12,539 nucleotides of DNA from an uncultured Sphingomonas sp. (lineage in GTDB: Bacteria > Pseudomonadota > Alphaproteobacteria > Sphingomonadales > Sphingomonadaceae): NCBI GenBank assembly GCA_946886645.1, contig CAMPIY010000025.1:1-12539 (forward strand), in the 5' to 3' direction. The notes under the pieces are model-generated. The model did no database searches. It was given only the letters and a program-made list of their open reading frames with translations, and was not told the DNA's origin. A program made the translations under genes and the position numbers. Shown in pieces: positions 1 through 6,228 of this stretch (the first letter of the stretch is position 1; the number at the start of each line of letters is the position of its first letter).

Positions 1-185
1 TATGGGCGCAAAGCTGCCGTCATGGGGCGGTGTCGACGTAGGCTAAATTGGAGACCATTGTCGATGCCGTCTTCACCTCAAACTGCGGCGCGAGAAGGCA
101 CGGAATTGCGTTTAAAAGTCTACAATTTCTCAATAGAGGTGATTTAGACCTTTATTTTGACCTTGAGCTGACATAGGCATTTCCC
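1..185. other. Left-edge region upstream of the MerR-like gene
   Basis: No gene is convincing here. Two forward frames are open from the window edge and stop at about 41 and 46, so the very end of an upstream gene could be present, but neither tail is recognisable. No tRNA fold was seen. The last 70 bases are AT-rich and probably hold the promoter of the gene starting at 186. The hexamer GACCTT occurs twice, at 147-152 and 159-164, exactly 12 bp apart, which could be a regulator half-site. A TACAAT at 121-126 resembles a -10 element but has no credible -35 partner. Confidence 0.3.
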
Positions 186-902
186 ATGCCGGTAGCATTC
201 ACTCCGATCCAATCCCTTTATACGCGACAGCAGATCCATGAGGCGACACGTCTTTCCCTCGATGTGGTCGGATATTGGATCAAGGAAAGCTTGCTCCGGG
301 CCAAAGAAGCCGAAGGGCAGGGTCGAGGAAAGCACCGCCGCTTCGGGTTTGAGGCTCTCCACATCGCCGGCATCCTCGCAGAGATTCACCGCTATGGAGT
401 GGGCCTCGCGGGCTTACGCCAAATTGCCAAGCTTCTTTGGGCGTCGGCTGGAATTCCCGTGGTCTTTCCCGGAATCACGGAAAGGGCAGTCCTCGATAGC
501 AGAACGTTGATCTCGGCCCGAGCGGCTCATCCGCTCAAGGGTACTCTCTCTCGGGGTGACGAAGGTGTCTGTTACTTTGAGGATTGGCTCGAAGAACGCC
601 AGAACTCGAGGATCGCCATCGATCCGATGGCGTTCGAGCTGGAATCCCGGATGTCGCCGGAACTCTACTCGATCATGGCACTCTATTTCGATTTATTCTC
701 GGAACGGAGCTTCACGTCGACCAATAGTCGGCTTTACGTTGTCCGTCTCGAGTCTGACGACATTGCACTTTTGCCATCGAATATCCCGGAGAGCGAAGGG
801 GTCGAGAATTTTCCTTCCTATCTCAGCGTCAACGCGTCCAGGATCATTCGCGATATCTGGGGCCTCGATGCGGGGCGAACAGCGCCTCAGCCGATTAAGT
901 AA
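186..902 (+). CDS. MerR-like helix-turn-helix protein of unknown role
   Basis: The 238-residue product is unrecognised as a whole. Residues about 12-75 look like a MerR-superfamily winged helix: 'YTRQQIHEATRLS' resembles the first helix-turn-helix, 'GKHRRFGFEALHIAGIL' resembles the wing and third helix, and 'EIHRYGVGLAGLRQIAKLL' resembles the helix after it. The remaining ~160 residues match no domain I know; there is no signal peptide, membrane segment or cysteine-rich metal-binding tail. An in-frame TAG at 174-176 makes ATG 186 the first possible ATG start, though no Shine-Dalgarno sequence precedes it. Its stop touches the start region of the AlpA-type gene, so the two are probably co-transcribed. 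By eye its base composition is mid-50s percent GC, below the mid-60s of the inositol genes, which fits acquired DNA. A regulator of an integrative element is the best guess. Confidence 0.7.
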   Translation: MPVAFTPIQSLYTRQQIHEATRLSLDVVGYWIKESLLRAKEAEGQGRGKHRRFGFEALHIAGILAEIHRYGVGLAGLRQIAKLLWASAGIPVVFPGITERAVLDSRTLISARAAHPLKGTLSRGDEGVCYFEDWLEERQNSRIAIDPMAFELESRMSPELYSIMALYFDLFSERSFTSTNSRLYVVRLESDDIALLPSNIPESEGVENFPSYLSVNASRIIRDIWGLDAGRTAPQPIK

Positions 903-908
903 TTGGCG

Positions 909-1100
909 ATGCTGGATCGGTTCCTACGCCGCAAAGAGGTCGAGGCCGCCACTGGCCTAAGCAAACCGACCATTTACCGCCAAATGGGCGAGGGCACTTT
1001 TCCCAAACCAAAAGTGATCGGCCTCCGCGCCGTCGCATGGCGCGAAAGCGACATCGCCGCATGGCAGAGCGGCAAGCGTAATTGGCAGCTGGCCGCATGA
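909..1100 (+). CDS. AlpA-family small transcriptional regulator
   Basis: The 63-residue product is almost entirely one AlpA/MerR-like helix-turn-helix. 'FLRRKEVEAATGLSKPTIYR' is the DNA-binding helix pair, and 'GTFPKPKVIGLRAVAWRESDIAAW' is the characteristic wing and C-terminal helix. AlpA of prophage CP4-57 activates the integrase that excises the element, and relatives sit in many prophages and genomic islands. Two starts are possible: ATG 909, or TTG 903, which abuts the stop of the upstream gene and adds two residues. I prefer the ATG, but ribosome-binding sequence is weak for both. No integrase gene is visible in the window, so either it lies left of the window or this is a remnant. The family call is firm; the function in an element is inferred. 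Confidence 0.85.
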   Translation: MLDRFLRRKEVEAATGLSKPTIYRQMGEGTFPKPKVIGLRAVAWRESDIAAWQSGKRNWQLAA

Positions 1101-1251
1101 AGACGGGGGCACTCTTGGGGGCACCGGCCCATTTGCCTGTTTTTTCTACGCTTCAAAATCAAGAGGTTAAGCCAATGAATGTGATTCAGCCCCTGGGCAC
1201 CATCCCTTCCCATCAACTGATTTTCCGTTGCTGCCCGGCTTCGGCGGCCGC
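1101..1251. other. Intergenic junction between accessory module and iol locus
   Basis: This is the convergent gap between the alpA-type gene and the distal iolG. It holds a tandem GGGGGCAC repeat near the left end. A 54-codon frame (ATG 1097 to TGA 1261) overlaps alpA by four bases and the end of iolG by ten, but I do not recognise its product. A GCGGCCGC palindrome lies at 1244-1251. I see no convincing rho-independent terminator for either flanking gene: no stable stem is followed by a T-run in either direction. Confidence 0.4.
1105..1124. repeat. Tandem GGGGGCAC direct repeat (2 copies, 12-bp period)
   Basis: GGGGGCAC occurs at 1105-1112 and again at 1117-1124, separated by TCTT. It begins five bases after the stop of the alpA-type gene. 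Its placement at the end of an accessory module makes a recombination or binding site possible, but nothing in the sequence proves it. Confidence 0.45.
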
Positions 1252-2244
1252 TCAATATTGAATGGCCACCGTCCTCGATTCCAGGTGGCTTTCCATTGCG
1301 GCCTCGGCGATCGCGAGCGCAGCCAGCCCGTCCCCATATCCGATCATCGGACGCACCGCGCTGCTCAAAATATCGGAGAAATGATCCATTTCCGCGCGAT
1401 AGGCCCCCGCATAACGGTCGAGGAAGAAATTCTGAAGCGGATCGGTTTTCGCGCCGGATTCGCCCCAGGATTCGACGGTGGATGAAAGGACATTGCCCGC
1501 GCGCAGCAGTCCTTTCGCGCAAAAAGCCTCGATCCGCTGGTCGTAGCCGTAGCCGCTGCGGCGACTGTTGCTGATCACGCAAATCCGCCCGCTGGCCGTG
1601 CGCAGCAGGATCTTGGCCGTGTCGACATCGCCGGCAGCGCCGATCGCAGGATCGATCACGGCGGTGGCGGCGGAATAGACTTCGACCGGGTCCTCGCCCA
1701 GCAGCCAGCGCGCCATGTCGAAATCGTGGATGGTCATGTCCTTGAACATGCCGCCCGAGACCTTGACGTAATCGATCGGCGGCGGAGCGGGATCGTGGCT
1801 GATAATGTGGAGCGTTTCGAGCTGACCCATCTCGCCGGAAGCAATCCGGTCGTGGAGTTGGCGGAAATTCGGATCGAACCGCCGGTTGAAGCCCAGGAAC
1901 AGCCGCGCATTGACCGGGCCAAACGACGACGCGGCAGCGCGCGCCTTCGCGAGATCGAGGTCGATGGGCTTCTCGCAAAATACGGCCTTGCCCGCCACCA
2001 CGGCCCGCAGGCTGAAGTCGAGGTGGGTGTCGGTCGAGCTTGCAACGACGATCCCCTTCACCGACGGATCGGCCAGCACCTCGTCAAGCGCGGCAACGGT
2101 AGCCCCGGTCTCCAGCGCCAGGGAAGCCGCGGCGTCGGCGACGGGATCGACGACATATTTGAGGCGGATGCGGGGATTCGCATTGGCGTTGCCGGCATGT
2201 ATCCGACCGATCCGGCCCGCACCGATGACCGCGATGTCATGCAT
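1252..2244 (-). CDS. iolG: Inositol 2-dehydrogenase IolG (promoter-distal copy)
   Basis: This Gfo/Idh/MocA-family enzyme oxidises myo-inositol to 2-keto-myo-inositol (scyllo-inosose) with NAD+ in the cytoplasm, the first catabolic step. The 330-residue product has an N-terminal Rossmann motif GAGRIG at 8-13 and an acidic residue D33 ending the second strand, which favours NAD. It also has EKP with K92 and the D169-x3-H173 pair in 'FKDMTIHDFD'; by alignment these match the Lys-Asp-His catalytic set of Bacillus subtilis IolG. The EKPIDLDL segment is typical of proteobacterial inositol dehydrogenases. I chose ATG 2244 because the fold begins at once (MHDIAVIGAGR) and an AGGAG lies 7 nt upstream; an earlier in-frame TTG at 2277 would add 11 unlikely residues. 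It overlaps the preceding copy by 8 nt (ATGCATGA), implying translational coupling. The second copy means one of the two may prefer another inositol isomer. Confidence 0.87.
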   Translation of the reverse strand: MHDIAVIGAGRIGRIHAGNANANPRIRLKYVVDPVADAAASLALETGATVAALDEVLADPSVKGIVVASSTDTHLDFSLRAVVAGKAVFCEKPIDLDLAKARAAASSFGPVNARLFLGFNRRFDPNFRQLHDRIASGEMGQLETLHIISHDPAPPPIDYVKVSGGMFKDMTIHDFDMARWLLGEDPVEVYSAATAVIDPAIGAAGDVDTAKILLRTASGRICVISNSRRSGYGYDQRIEAFCAKGLLRAGNVLSSTVESWGESGAKTDPLQNFFLDRYAGAYRAEMDHFSDILSSAVRPMIGYGDGLAALAIAEAAMESHLESRTVAIQY

Positions 2245-3250
2245 CGGCCTGCTCCTGCTGGAGTTTGACGGGGCCACCGCTTTTCAATGACCGCTCCGCC
2301 GCATCCGCCAGGCGAAGGGCGCGAAGGCTGTCTCGCGGTCCGGTCGCAGGAAGGGCGGCTCCGTCCAGCACATCCGCGAAATGATCCAGCTCCGCCCGAT
2401 AGCCGTCGGCGTACCGCTCCGCGAATGAATAAGGGAATGCCGCGCCGGTGCTTCCTTCCTCCCCGAGCCGGGAGACAGAGGTGGTGGGGATGTTGTCCGC
2501 GCGCAGCGCACCTTTCGAGCCGAACAATTCGACCCGTTGATCATAGCCATAGCCCGTCCGCCGGCTGTTGCTGATGACGCAAAGCACATCTCCCGCGCTT
2601 CTGAGGACCAGCTTGGCGGTGTCGATGTCGCCGAGTTCCGCGATTTTCGGATCGATCAGGCACGATCCCGTCGCAAAAAGCTCGACGAATTGATCGCCGA
2701 CGAGCCAGCTGGCCGTGTCGAAGTCGTGGATTGTGAAATCCTTGAACAGGCCGCCGCTTTTGGGGATGAAATCCAGGCGCGGGGCGGCGGGGTCGTGGTT
2801 GACGATGTGGATCGTCTCAAGCGTTCCGATGCCGCCATCGTCGAGCTGGCGTTTTAGCGCCTGAAAATGCGGGTCGAACCGCCGGTTGAAGGCAATGAAC
2901 ACCGGCCTCGCGGCGTGCTCGATATCGGGCAACGCCGAAGCGAGCGTATCGGCATCGAGCGATAGCGGCTTCTCGCAGAACACAGCCTTGCCCGATGCCA
3001 GGCCGAGCAGCACATTCTCCAAATGGGAGCTGGTGGAGCTTGCAACCACGACCGCTTCGATCGAAGGATCGCCCAGGATTTCGCCATAACTCCGGACGGG
3101 CGTGTGCAGCTCGTCCGCCAGCTCGGCCGCCAATTTCTCGTTGTGATCGGCAATGCCCACCAGGCGGAATCGCGGGCTAAGCGCGAGATTGCGGGCGTGA
3201 AGGCCGCCCATCCTTCCCGCGCCGACCAGCGCAATGTCATGAACCTTCAT
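2237..3250 (-). CDS. iolG: Inositol 2-dehydrogenase-like enzyme IolG (promoter-proximal copy)
   Basis: This is a second Gfo/Idh/MocA oxidoreductase of 337 residues, about half identical by eye to the copy that follows it. It keeps the Rossmann GAGRMG at 10-15, the NAD-selecting D35, K94 in EKP, and D171-x3-H175 in 'FKDFTIHDFD', so it should be catalytically competent. Segments such as 'FNRRFDP' and 'GYGYDQR' are shared by both copies. Likely substrates are myo-inositol or a related cyclitol such as scyllo- or D-chiro-inositol; the sequence cannot decide. The start is ATG 3250, giving MKVHDIALVGAG; a TTG six bases upstream (3256) is the alternative. A G-rich sequence at 3261-3269 can act as a weak ribosome-binding site. 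The C-terminus carries a short Gln-rich tail absent from the other copy. It is the first gene of the leftward operon, facing the regulator gene. Confidence 0.83.
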   Translation of the reverse strand: MKVHDIALVGAGRMGGLHARNLALSPRFRLVGIADHNEKLAAELADELHTPVRSYGEILGDPSIEAVVVASSTSSHLENVLLGLASGKAVFCEKPLSLDADTLASALPDIEHAARPVFIAFNRRFDPHFQALKRQLDDGGIGTLETIHIVNHDPAAPRLDFIPKSGGLFKDFTIHDFDTASWLVGDQFVELFATGSCLIDPKIAELGDIDTAKLVLRSAGDVLCVISNSRRTGYGYDQRVELFGSKGALRADNIPTTSVSRLGEEGSTGAAFPYSFAERYADGYRAELDHFADVLDGAALPATGPRDSLRALRLADAAERSLKSGGPVKLQQEQADA

Positions 3251-3269
3251 CGGCAATCAGCCCGCCCCT

Positions 3270-3283
3270 GGAACGATTCTTCT
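3270..3283. promoter_or_regulatory. Candidate IolR operator beside iolG (GGAA-N6-TTCT)
   Basis: GGAA at 3270-3273 and TTCT at 3280-3283, with six bases between, match seven of eight defined positions of GGAA-N6-TTCC. That is the palindrome I recall for the RpiR-type IolR of Sinorhizobium meliloti. It lies 20 bp before the iolG ATG and just downstream of the candidate -10, where a bound repressor would block transcription. This is a pattern match only. Confidence 0.45.
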
Positions 3284-3284
3284 T

Positions 3285-3312
3285 TTCATAGATGATTTGG
3301 AATAGTCGTAAA
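3285..3312 (-). promoter_or_regulatory. Candidate promoter of the leftward iolG pair
   Basis: Read on the minus strand, TTTACG (3312-3307) and TATGAA (3290-3285) are separated by 16 bp; each matches four of six sigma-70 consensus bases. Transcription would begin near 3278, inside the candidate operator at 3270-3283. A further half-site, GGAA at 3299-3302, falls in the spacer. Confidence 0.35.
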
Positions 3313-3323
3313 TGGCTTTTGAT

Positions 3324-3347
3324 TTCCATCATGAGAATGAATATTCC
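3324..3347. promoter_or_regulatory. Candidate IolR operator beside the regulator gene
   Basis: Three half-sites lie exactly 10 bp apart on one face of the helix: TTCC at 3324-3327, AGAA at 3334-3337 and TTCC at 3344-3347. The last two form AGAA-N6-TTCC, seven of eight positions of the GGAA-N6-TTCC palindrome. A weak forward promoter (TTGATT at 3319-3324, TATTCC at 3342-3347, spacer 17) would overlap it, which suggests autoregulation. Confidence 0.42.
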
Positions 3348-3363
3348 AGACGGGCTCGATTTC

Positions 3364-3370
3364 AGGGGGA
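3364..3370 (+). promoter_or_regulatory. Strong ribosome-binding site of the RpiR-family gene
   Basis: AGGGGGA sits three bases before ATG 3374 and fixes this as the start of the regulator. It is one of the clearest Shine-Dalgarno sequences in the window. Confidence 0.7.
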
Positions 3371-3373
3371 CTC

Positions 3374-4240
3374 ATGCCGACCAAGACCCGCAAGCCTCCG
3401 GCGACGGCTGAAGAGTTCCGGGCGCGGCTGCTCGAAGACTATGACGGTCTCAGCAAGCGGCTGAAGCAGATCGCCCGCTACGTCCTCGATGAGCCCAACG
3501 AGCTCGCGCTGGAAACGCTCGCGGTCATTGCGAAGAGGTGCGGCGTGCAGCCCTCCGCCATCGTTCGCTTCGCCCAGGCATTCGGATTCTCCGGCGCGAG
3601 TCAGATGCAGCGCCTGTTCCGGGACGGCCTTCTCTCGGCAAACAGCGCAATCGGCTATGGGGAGCGAGTCCGCCGGTTCAGCGAATCCGTCAGCAGGACG
3701 CCCGCGGGTGAGGGCCTTCTCTCCGAGTTCGTCGAGGGCAATATCCTCGCGCTGCAGAATTTGAGCGAAACCGTCAGCGAACCGGAAATGCGCAGCGCGG
3801 TCGACCTGATTGCCCGCGCCTCGGTGGTTCATGTGGCGGGCTTCCGCCGGGCGTTTCCGATTTCGGCCTACCTTGCCTATTCGCTCCAGCAGCTCGGCAA
3901 GCATGTCCAGTTCATCGACGGGGTCGGCGGGCTTGCGAGACCACAAGCGAACACGATCGACCGGAACGATTTGCTGATTGCCGTCAGCTTTCATCCCTAT
4001 GCGCCAGAGACCGTCGAGCTGACCGATATCGCTGCGAAGAACGGAGCGAAGATCCTGTCGATCAGCGATAGCCGGGTCAGCCCGATCGCCAAGCCGGCGG
4101 ACGTCGCGCTCCAGGTCCATGACTCCGAAGTTCGCAGCTTCCGCTCGCTGGCCGCATCGATGTGCCTAGCCCAGGCGGTGGCGATCGGCTTTGCCTTCGA
4201 GGCCGAGCGGGGGCGCAAGCCAGCGCATAAAGTGAAATGA
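3374..4240 (+). CDS. iolR: RpiR-family regulator of inositol catabolism (IolR-like)
   Basis: The 288-residue cytoplasmic protein has the two-domain RpiR layout. Residues about 15-95 form the N-terminal HTH_6 domain, with the recognition region at about 46-82 ('ETLAVIAKRCGVQPSAIVRF' then 'AQAFGFSG'). Residues about 130-270 form a SIS sugar-phosphate-binding domain ('VVHVAGFRRAFPISAYLAYS', and later 'ILSISDSRVSPIAKPADVAL'). In proteobacteria such proteins repress iol genes until a phosphorylated pathway intermediate, the product of IolC, is bound. Here the gene sits between the leftward dehydrogenases and the rightward iolC operon, and matching candidate operators lie on both its sides. That placement is the main reason for calling it IolR rather than another RpiR protein. 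The start at ATG 3374 is set by the AGGGGGA just upstream. Repressor action and effector are inferred from the family. Confidence 0.85.
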   Translation: MPTKTRKPPATAEEFRARLLEDYDGLSKRLKQIARYVLDEPNELALETLAVIAKRCGVQPSAIVRFAQAFGFSGASQMQRLFRDGLLSANSAIGYGERVRRFSESVSRTPAGEGLLSEFVEGNILALQNLSETVSEPEMRSAVDLIARASVVHVAGFRRAFPISAYLAYSLQQLGKHVQFIDGVGGLARPQANTIDRNDLLIAVSFHPYAPETVELTDIAAKNGAKILSISDSRVSPIAKPADVALQVHDSEVRSFRSLAASMCLAQAVAIGFAFEAERGRKPAHKVK

Positions 4241-4250
4241 GCGTTGCGAT

Positions 4251-4276
4251 TTCCATAATATTGGAATAGCTGTTTC
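4251..4276. promoter_or_regulatory. Candidate IolR operator in front of iolC
   Basis: The gap between the regulator and iolC contains TTCC (4251-4254), GGAA (4263-4266) and TTTC (4273-4276). GGAA-N6-TTTC matches seven of eight positions of the GGAA-N6-TTCC palindrome, and TTCC-N8-GGAA forms a second dyad with perfect TTCCA/TGGAA arms. The string TTGGAATAG is shared with the iolG/regulator spacer (3297-3304 region). A TTGCGA at 4244-4249 could be a -35 element, but the matching -10 is poor. This is likely where the iolC operon is controlled. Confidence 0.5.
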
Positions 4277-4308
4277 AAAGTGAAGGATTGGGGGCGTTCG
4301 GGCAGCTA

Positions 4309-6228
4309 TTGACGAAATCGCTGGACTTGGTGGCGATCGGCCGATCGAGCGTCGACCTTTACGGCCAACAGGCCGGAGGCCGGCTCGAGGACATGGGCTC
4401 CTTCGCCAAATATGTCGGAGGTAGCCCGACCAACACTGCCATCGGGCTTTCCCGGCTTGGCCTTTGCAGCGCGCTGATTACCCGTGTCGGTGCCGACCAT
4501 ATGGGCCGCTTCATCGTCGAGCAGCTGATGCGCGAAGGCGTCGAGACAAGGTCGGTAGCGACCGACCCGGATCGGCTGACGGCGCTGGTCGTCCTCGGCA
4601 TCCGCGACCGCGAAAACTTCCCGCTGATTTTCTACCGTGAAAACTGCGCCGATATGGCCCTGGGCCCGGCGGATGTCGACGAGGCCCTGGTCGGATCGGC
4701 CAAGGCTTTGCTGGTCAACGGAACCCACCTTTCGACGCCCTCCGTCTTCGCGGCTTCCGTAAAAGCGATCGAAGTGGCCCGAAAAGCCGGCACCAAGGTC
4801 GTGTTCGATGTCGACTATCGGCCGGTGCTCTGGGGATTGGCGGGGCGGGACCAGGGGGAAAACCGGTTCGTAGCCTCGGAGGCGGTCACCAGTCGCCTCC
4901 AATTCATCCTTCCCTTCTGCGACCTGATCGTCGGGACGGAAGAGGAAATGCGGATTCTTGGCGGACGGGAAGATACAATAGAAGCGGTCAGAGCGGTACG
5001 AAACTCAACTTCCGCGCTGCTCGTTTGCAAATTGGGACCCGAAGGCTGCGTGGCCTTTCCCGATGAAATTCCGGGAGAGATTGAAGAGGGGCAGGTCGTC
5101 GAAGGCTTCCCGGTGGAGGTGTTTAACGTACTGGGCGCGGGCGATGCCTTCATGGCCGGATTCCTGTCCGGATGGCTCCGCGATGAGAGCGTCGAGCAAT
5201 GCTGCAGGCTGGCCAACGCCTGCGGCGCCATCGTCGTGTCGCGCCACGGCTGCGCGCCGGCGATGCCGAGCAATATCGAGCTCGAGAATTTTCTCGGCCG
5301 AAGCGATCTGCCATTCCGCCTCCGCGAAGATGAGTTGCTGGAGCATCTCCACTGGGCGACGACCGCGCGCTACGGCCAATATGACGAACTCTCCGTGCTC
5401 GCCATCGACCACCGGAGCCAGTTCGACGAACTGGCCGACGAACTCGGCTGTCCGCCGGCCCGCGTCACCGGCTTCAAGCGCCTCGCCTTCCAGTCGCTCG
5501 ACCAGGTTGCGAAGGGCGACCCGCGTTTCGGGATGCTGGTCGACGACCGTTTCGGGTTCGATATTCTCGCGGAGCTGTCCGACCGGCCTTATTGGATCGG
5601 CCGACCCATCGAAATCCCGCGGTCGCGCCCGCTTGAATTCGAACGCGGCGGCGATGTCGGCATCGAGCTGGCAACCTGGCCCGTGAGGCATGTCGTGAAA
5701 TGCCTGGCCAGCTATCATCCCGACGATCCGGATGAACTAAGGGAACGGCAACAGCGGCAGCTTCAGCGGCTCTTTTCAAGTTGCCGCCAGACCGGCCACG
5801 AACTGCTGATCGAAATCATTCCGCCAACCGACCTGCCCTTCGACGAGCGGACCGTCGCCCGGGCGCTGCAGCAGATCTACGATGCGGGCGTGCGCCCGGA
5901 CTGGTGGAAGCTCGAACCCTCCGGCGACGGAGCGGCCTGGGCGCACATTATCAAAGCCATTGAAGAACGCGATCCCTGGTGCCGCGGCATCGTGATGCTC
6001 GGTCTTTCCGCTCCGATCCAGCAACTAGTTGAGTCGTTCAAGGCAGCCGCGCCCTTCCCGCTCATCAAGGGATTTGCGGTCGGACGCTCCATTTTCCATG
6101 ATGTGGCCAGGGACTGGTTGTCCAATCGGATCGATGACAATGAGGCTGTTCAGGCGATGGCATCGAGGCTTTCCTCACTGGTAGAAGGCTGGCGGAACGC
6201 CCGTGCCCAAAGCGAGGCAGCCGCATGA
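4309..6228 (+). CDS. iolC: 5-dehydro-2-deoxygluconokinase fused to aldolase-like DUF2090 domain
   Basis: The 639-residue protein is a fusion. Residues about 1-330 are a PfkB/ribokinase-type kinase that phosphorylates 5-dehydro-2-deoxy-D-gluconate. It has an N-terminal GRSSVDLYG, GGSPTN at 37-42 for sugar binding, and the second PfkB signature GAGDAFMAGF with catalytic base D279. Residues about 345-639 are the DUF2090 domain ('LSVLAIDHRSQFDELADELG' begins at 361), which in other bacteria is annotated as the 5-dehydro-2-deoxyphosphogluconate aldolase part. This would replace a separate IolJ and yield dihydroxyacetone phosphate and malonate semialdehyde. The start is uncertain: no ATG is available. 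TTG 4309 gives MTKSLDLVAIGR, which fits the usual N-terminus; TTG 4288 adds seven residues but touches an AAGGA with no spacing. It is first in the rightward operon and overlaps iolD by ATGA. Confidence 0.93.
   Translation: MTKSLDLVAIGRSSVDLYGQQAGGRLEDMGSFAKYVGGSPTNTAIGLSRLGLCSALITRVGADHMGRFIVEQLMREGVETRSVATDPDRLTALVVLGIRDRENFPLIFYRENCADMALGPADVDEALVGSAKALLVNGTHLSTPSVFAASVKAIEVARKAGTKVVFDVDYRPVLWGLAGRDQGENRFVASEAVTSRLQFILPFCDLIVGTEEEMRILGGREDTIEAVRAVRNSTSALLVCKLGPEGCVAFPDEIPGEIEEGQVVEGFPVEVFNVLGAGDAFMAGFLSGWLRDESVEQCCRLANACGAIVVSRHGCAPAMPSNIELENFLGRSDLPFRLREDELLEHLHWATTARYGQYDELSVLAIDHRSQFDELADELGCPPARVTGFKRLAFQSLDQVAKGDPRFGMLVDDRFGFDILAELSDRPYWIGRPIEIPRSRPLEFERGGDVGIELATWPVRHVVKCLASYHPDDPDELRERQQRQLQRLFSSCRQTGHELLIEIIPPTDLPFDERTVARALQQIYDAGVRPDWWKLEPSGDGAAWAHIIKAIEERDPWCRGIVMLGLSAPIQQLVESFKAAAPFPLIKGFAVGRSIFHDVARDWLSNRIDDNEAVQAMASRLSSLVEGWRNARAQSEAAA

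Noticed and set aside
121..126. TACAAT as a -10 box for the MerR-like gene
   Set aside because: No acceptable -35 lies 15-19 bp upstream; the nearest TTGCGT is only 9 bp away.
1244..1251. GCGGCCGC palindrome downstream of the distal iolG as a possible terminator
   Set aside because: It is only an 8-bp self-complementary site with no loop and no T-run after it, so it cannot form a normal terminator hairpin.
1..1251. Possible tRNA or attachment site at the left edge
   Set aside because: No cloverleaf-forming sequence or tRNA-like T-arm was found, and no long repeat pair brackets the module within the window.
974..1978. Long minus-strand frame (334 codons) spanning alpA, the junction and iolG
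   Set aside because: Its product is Arg-rich and low in recognisable motifs, and it overlaps a clear iolG in another frame; it is a GC-driven shadow frame.
3362..4120. Minus-strand frame of about 250 codons opposite the RpiR-family gene
   Set aside because: It is the antisense shadow of a well-supported HTH-SIS gene and shows no domain of its own.
5005..5718. Minus-strand frame of 237 codons opposite iolC
   Set aside because: It lies wholly inside the kinase/DUF2090 coding region and has no recognisable family.
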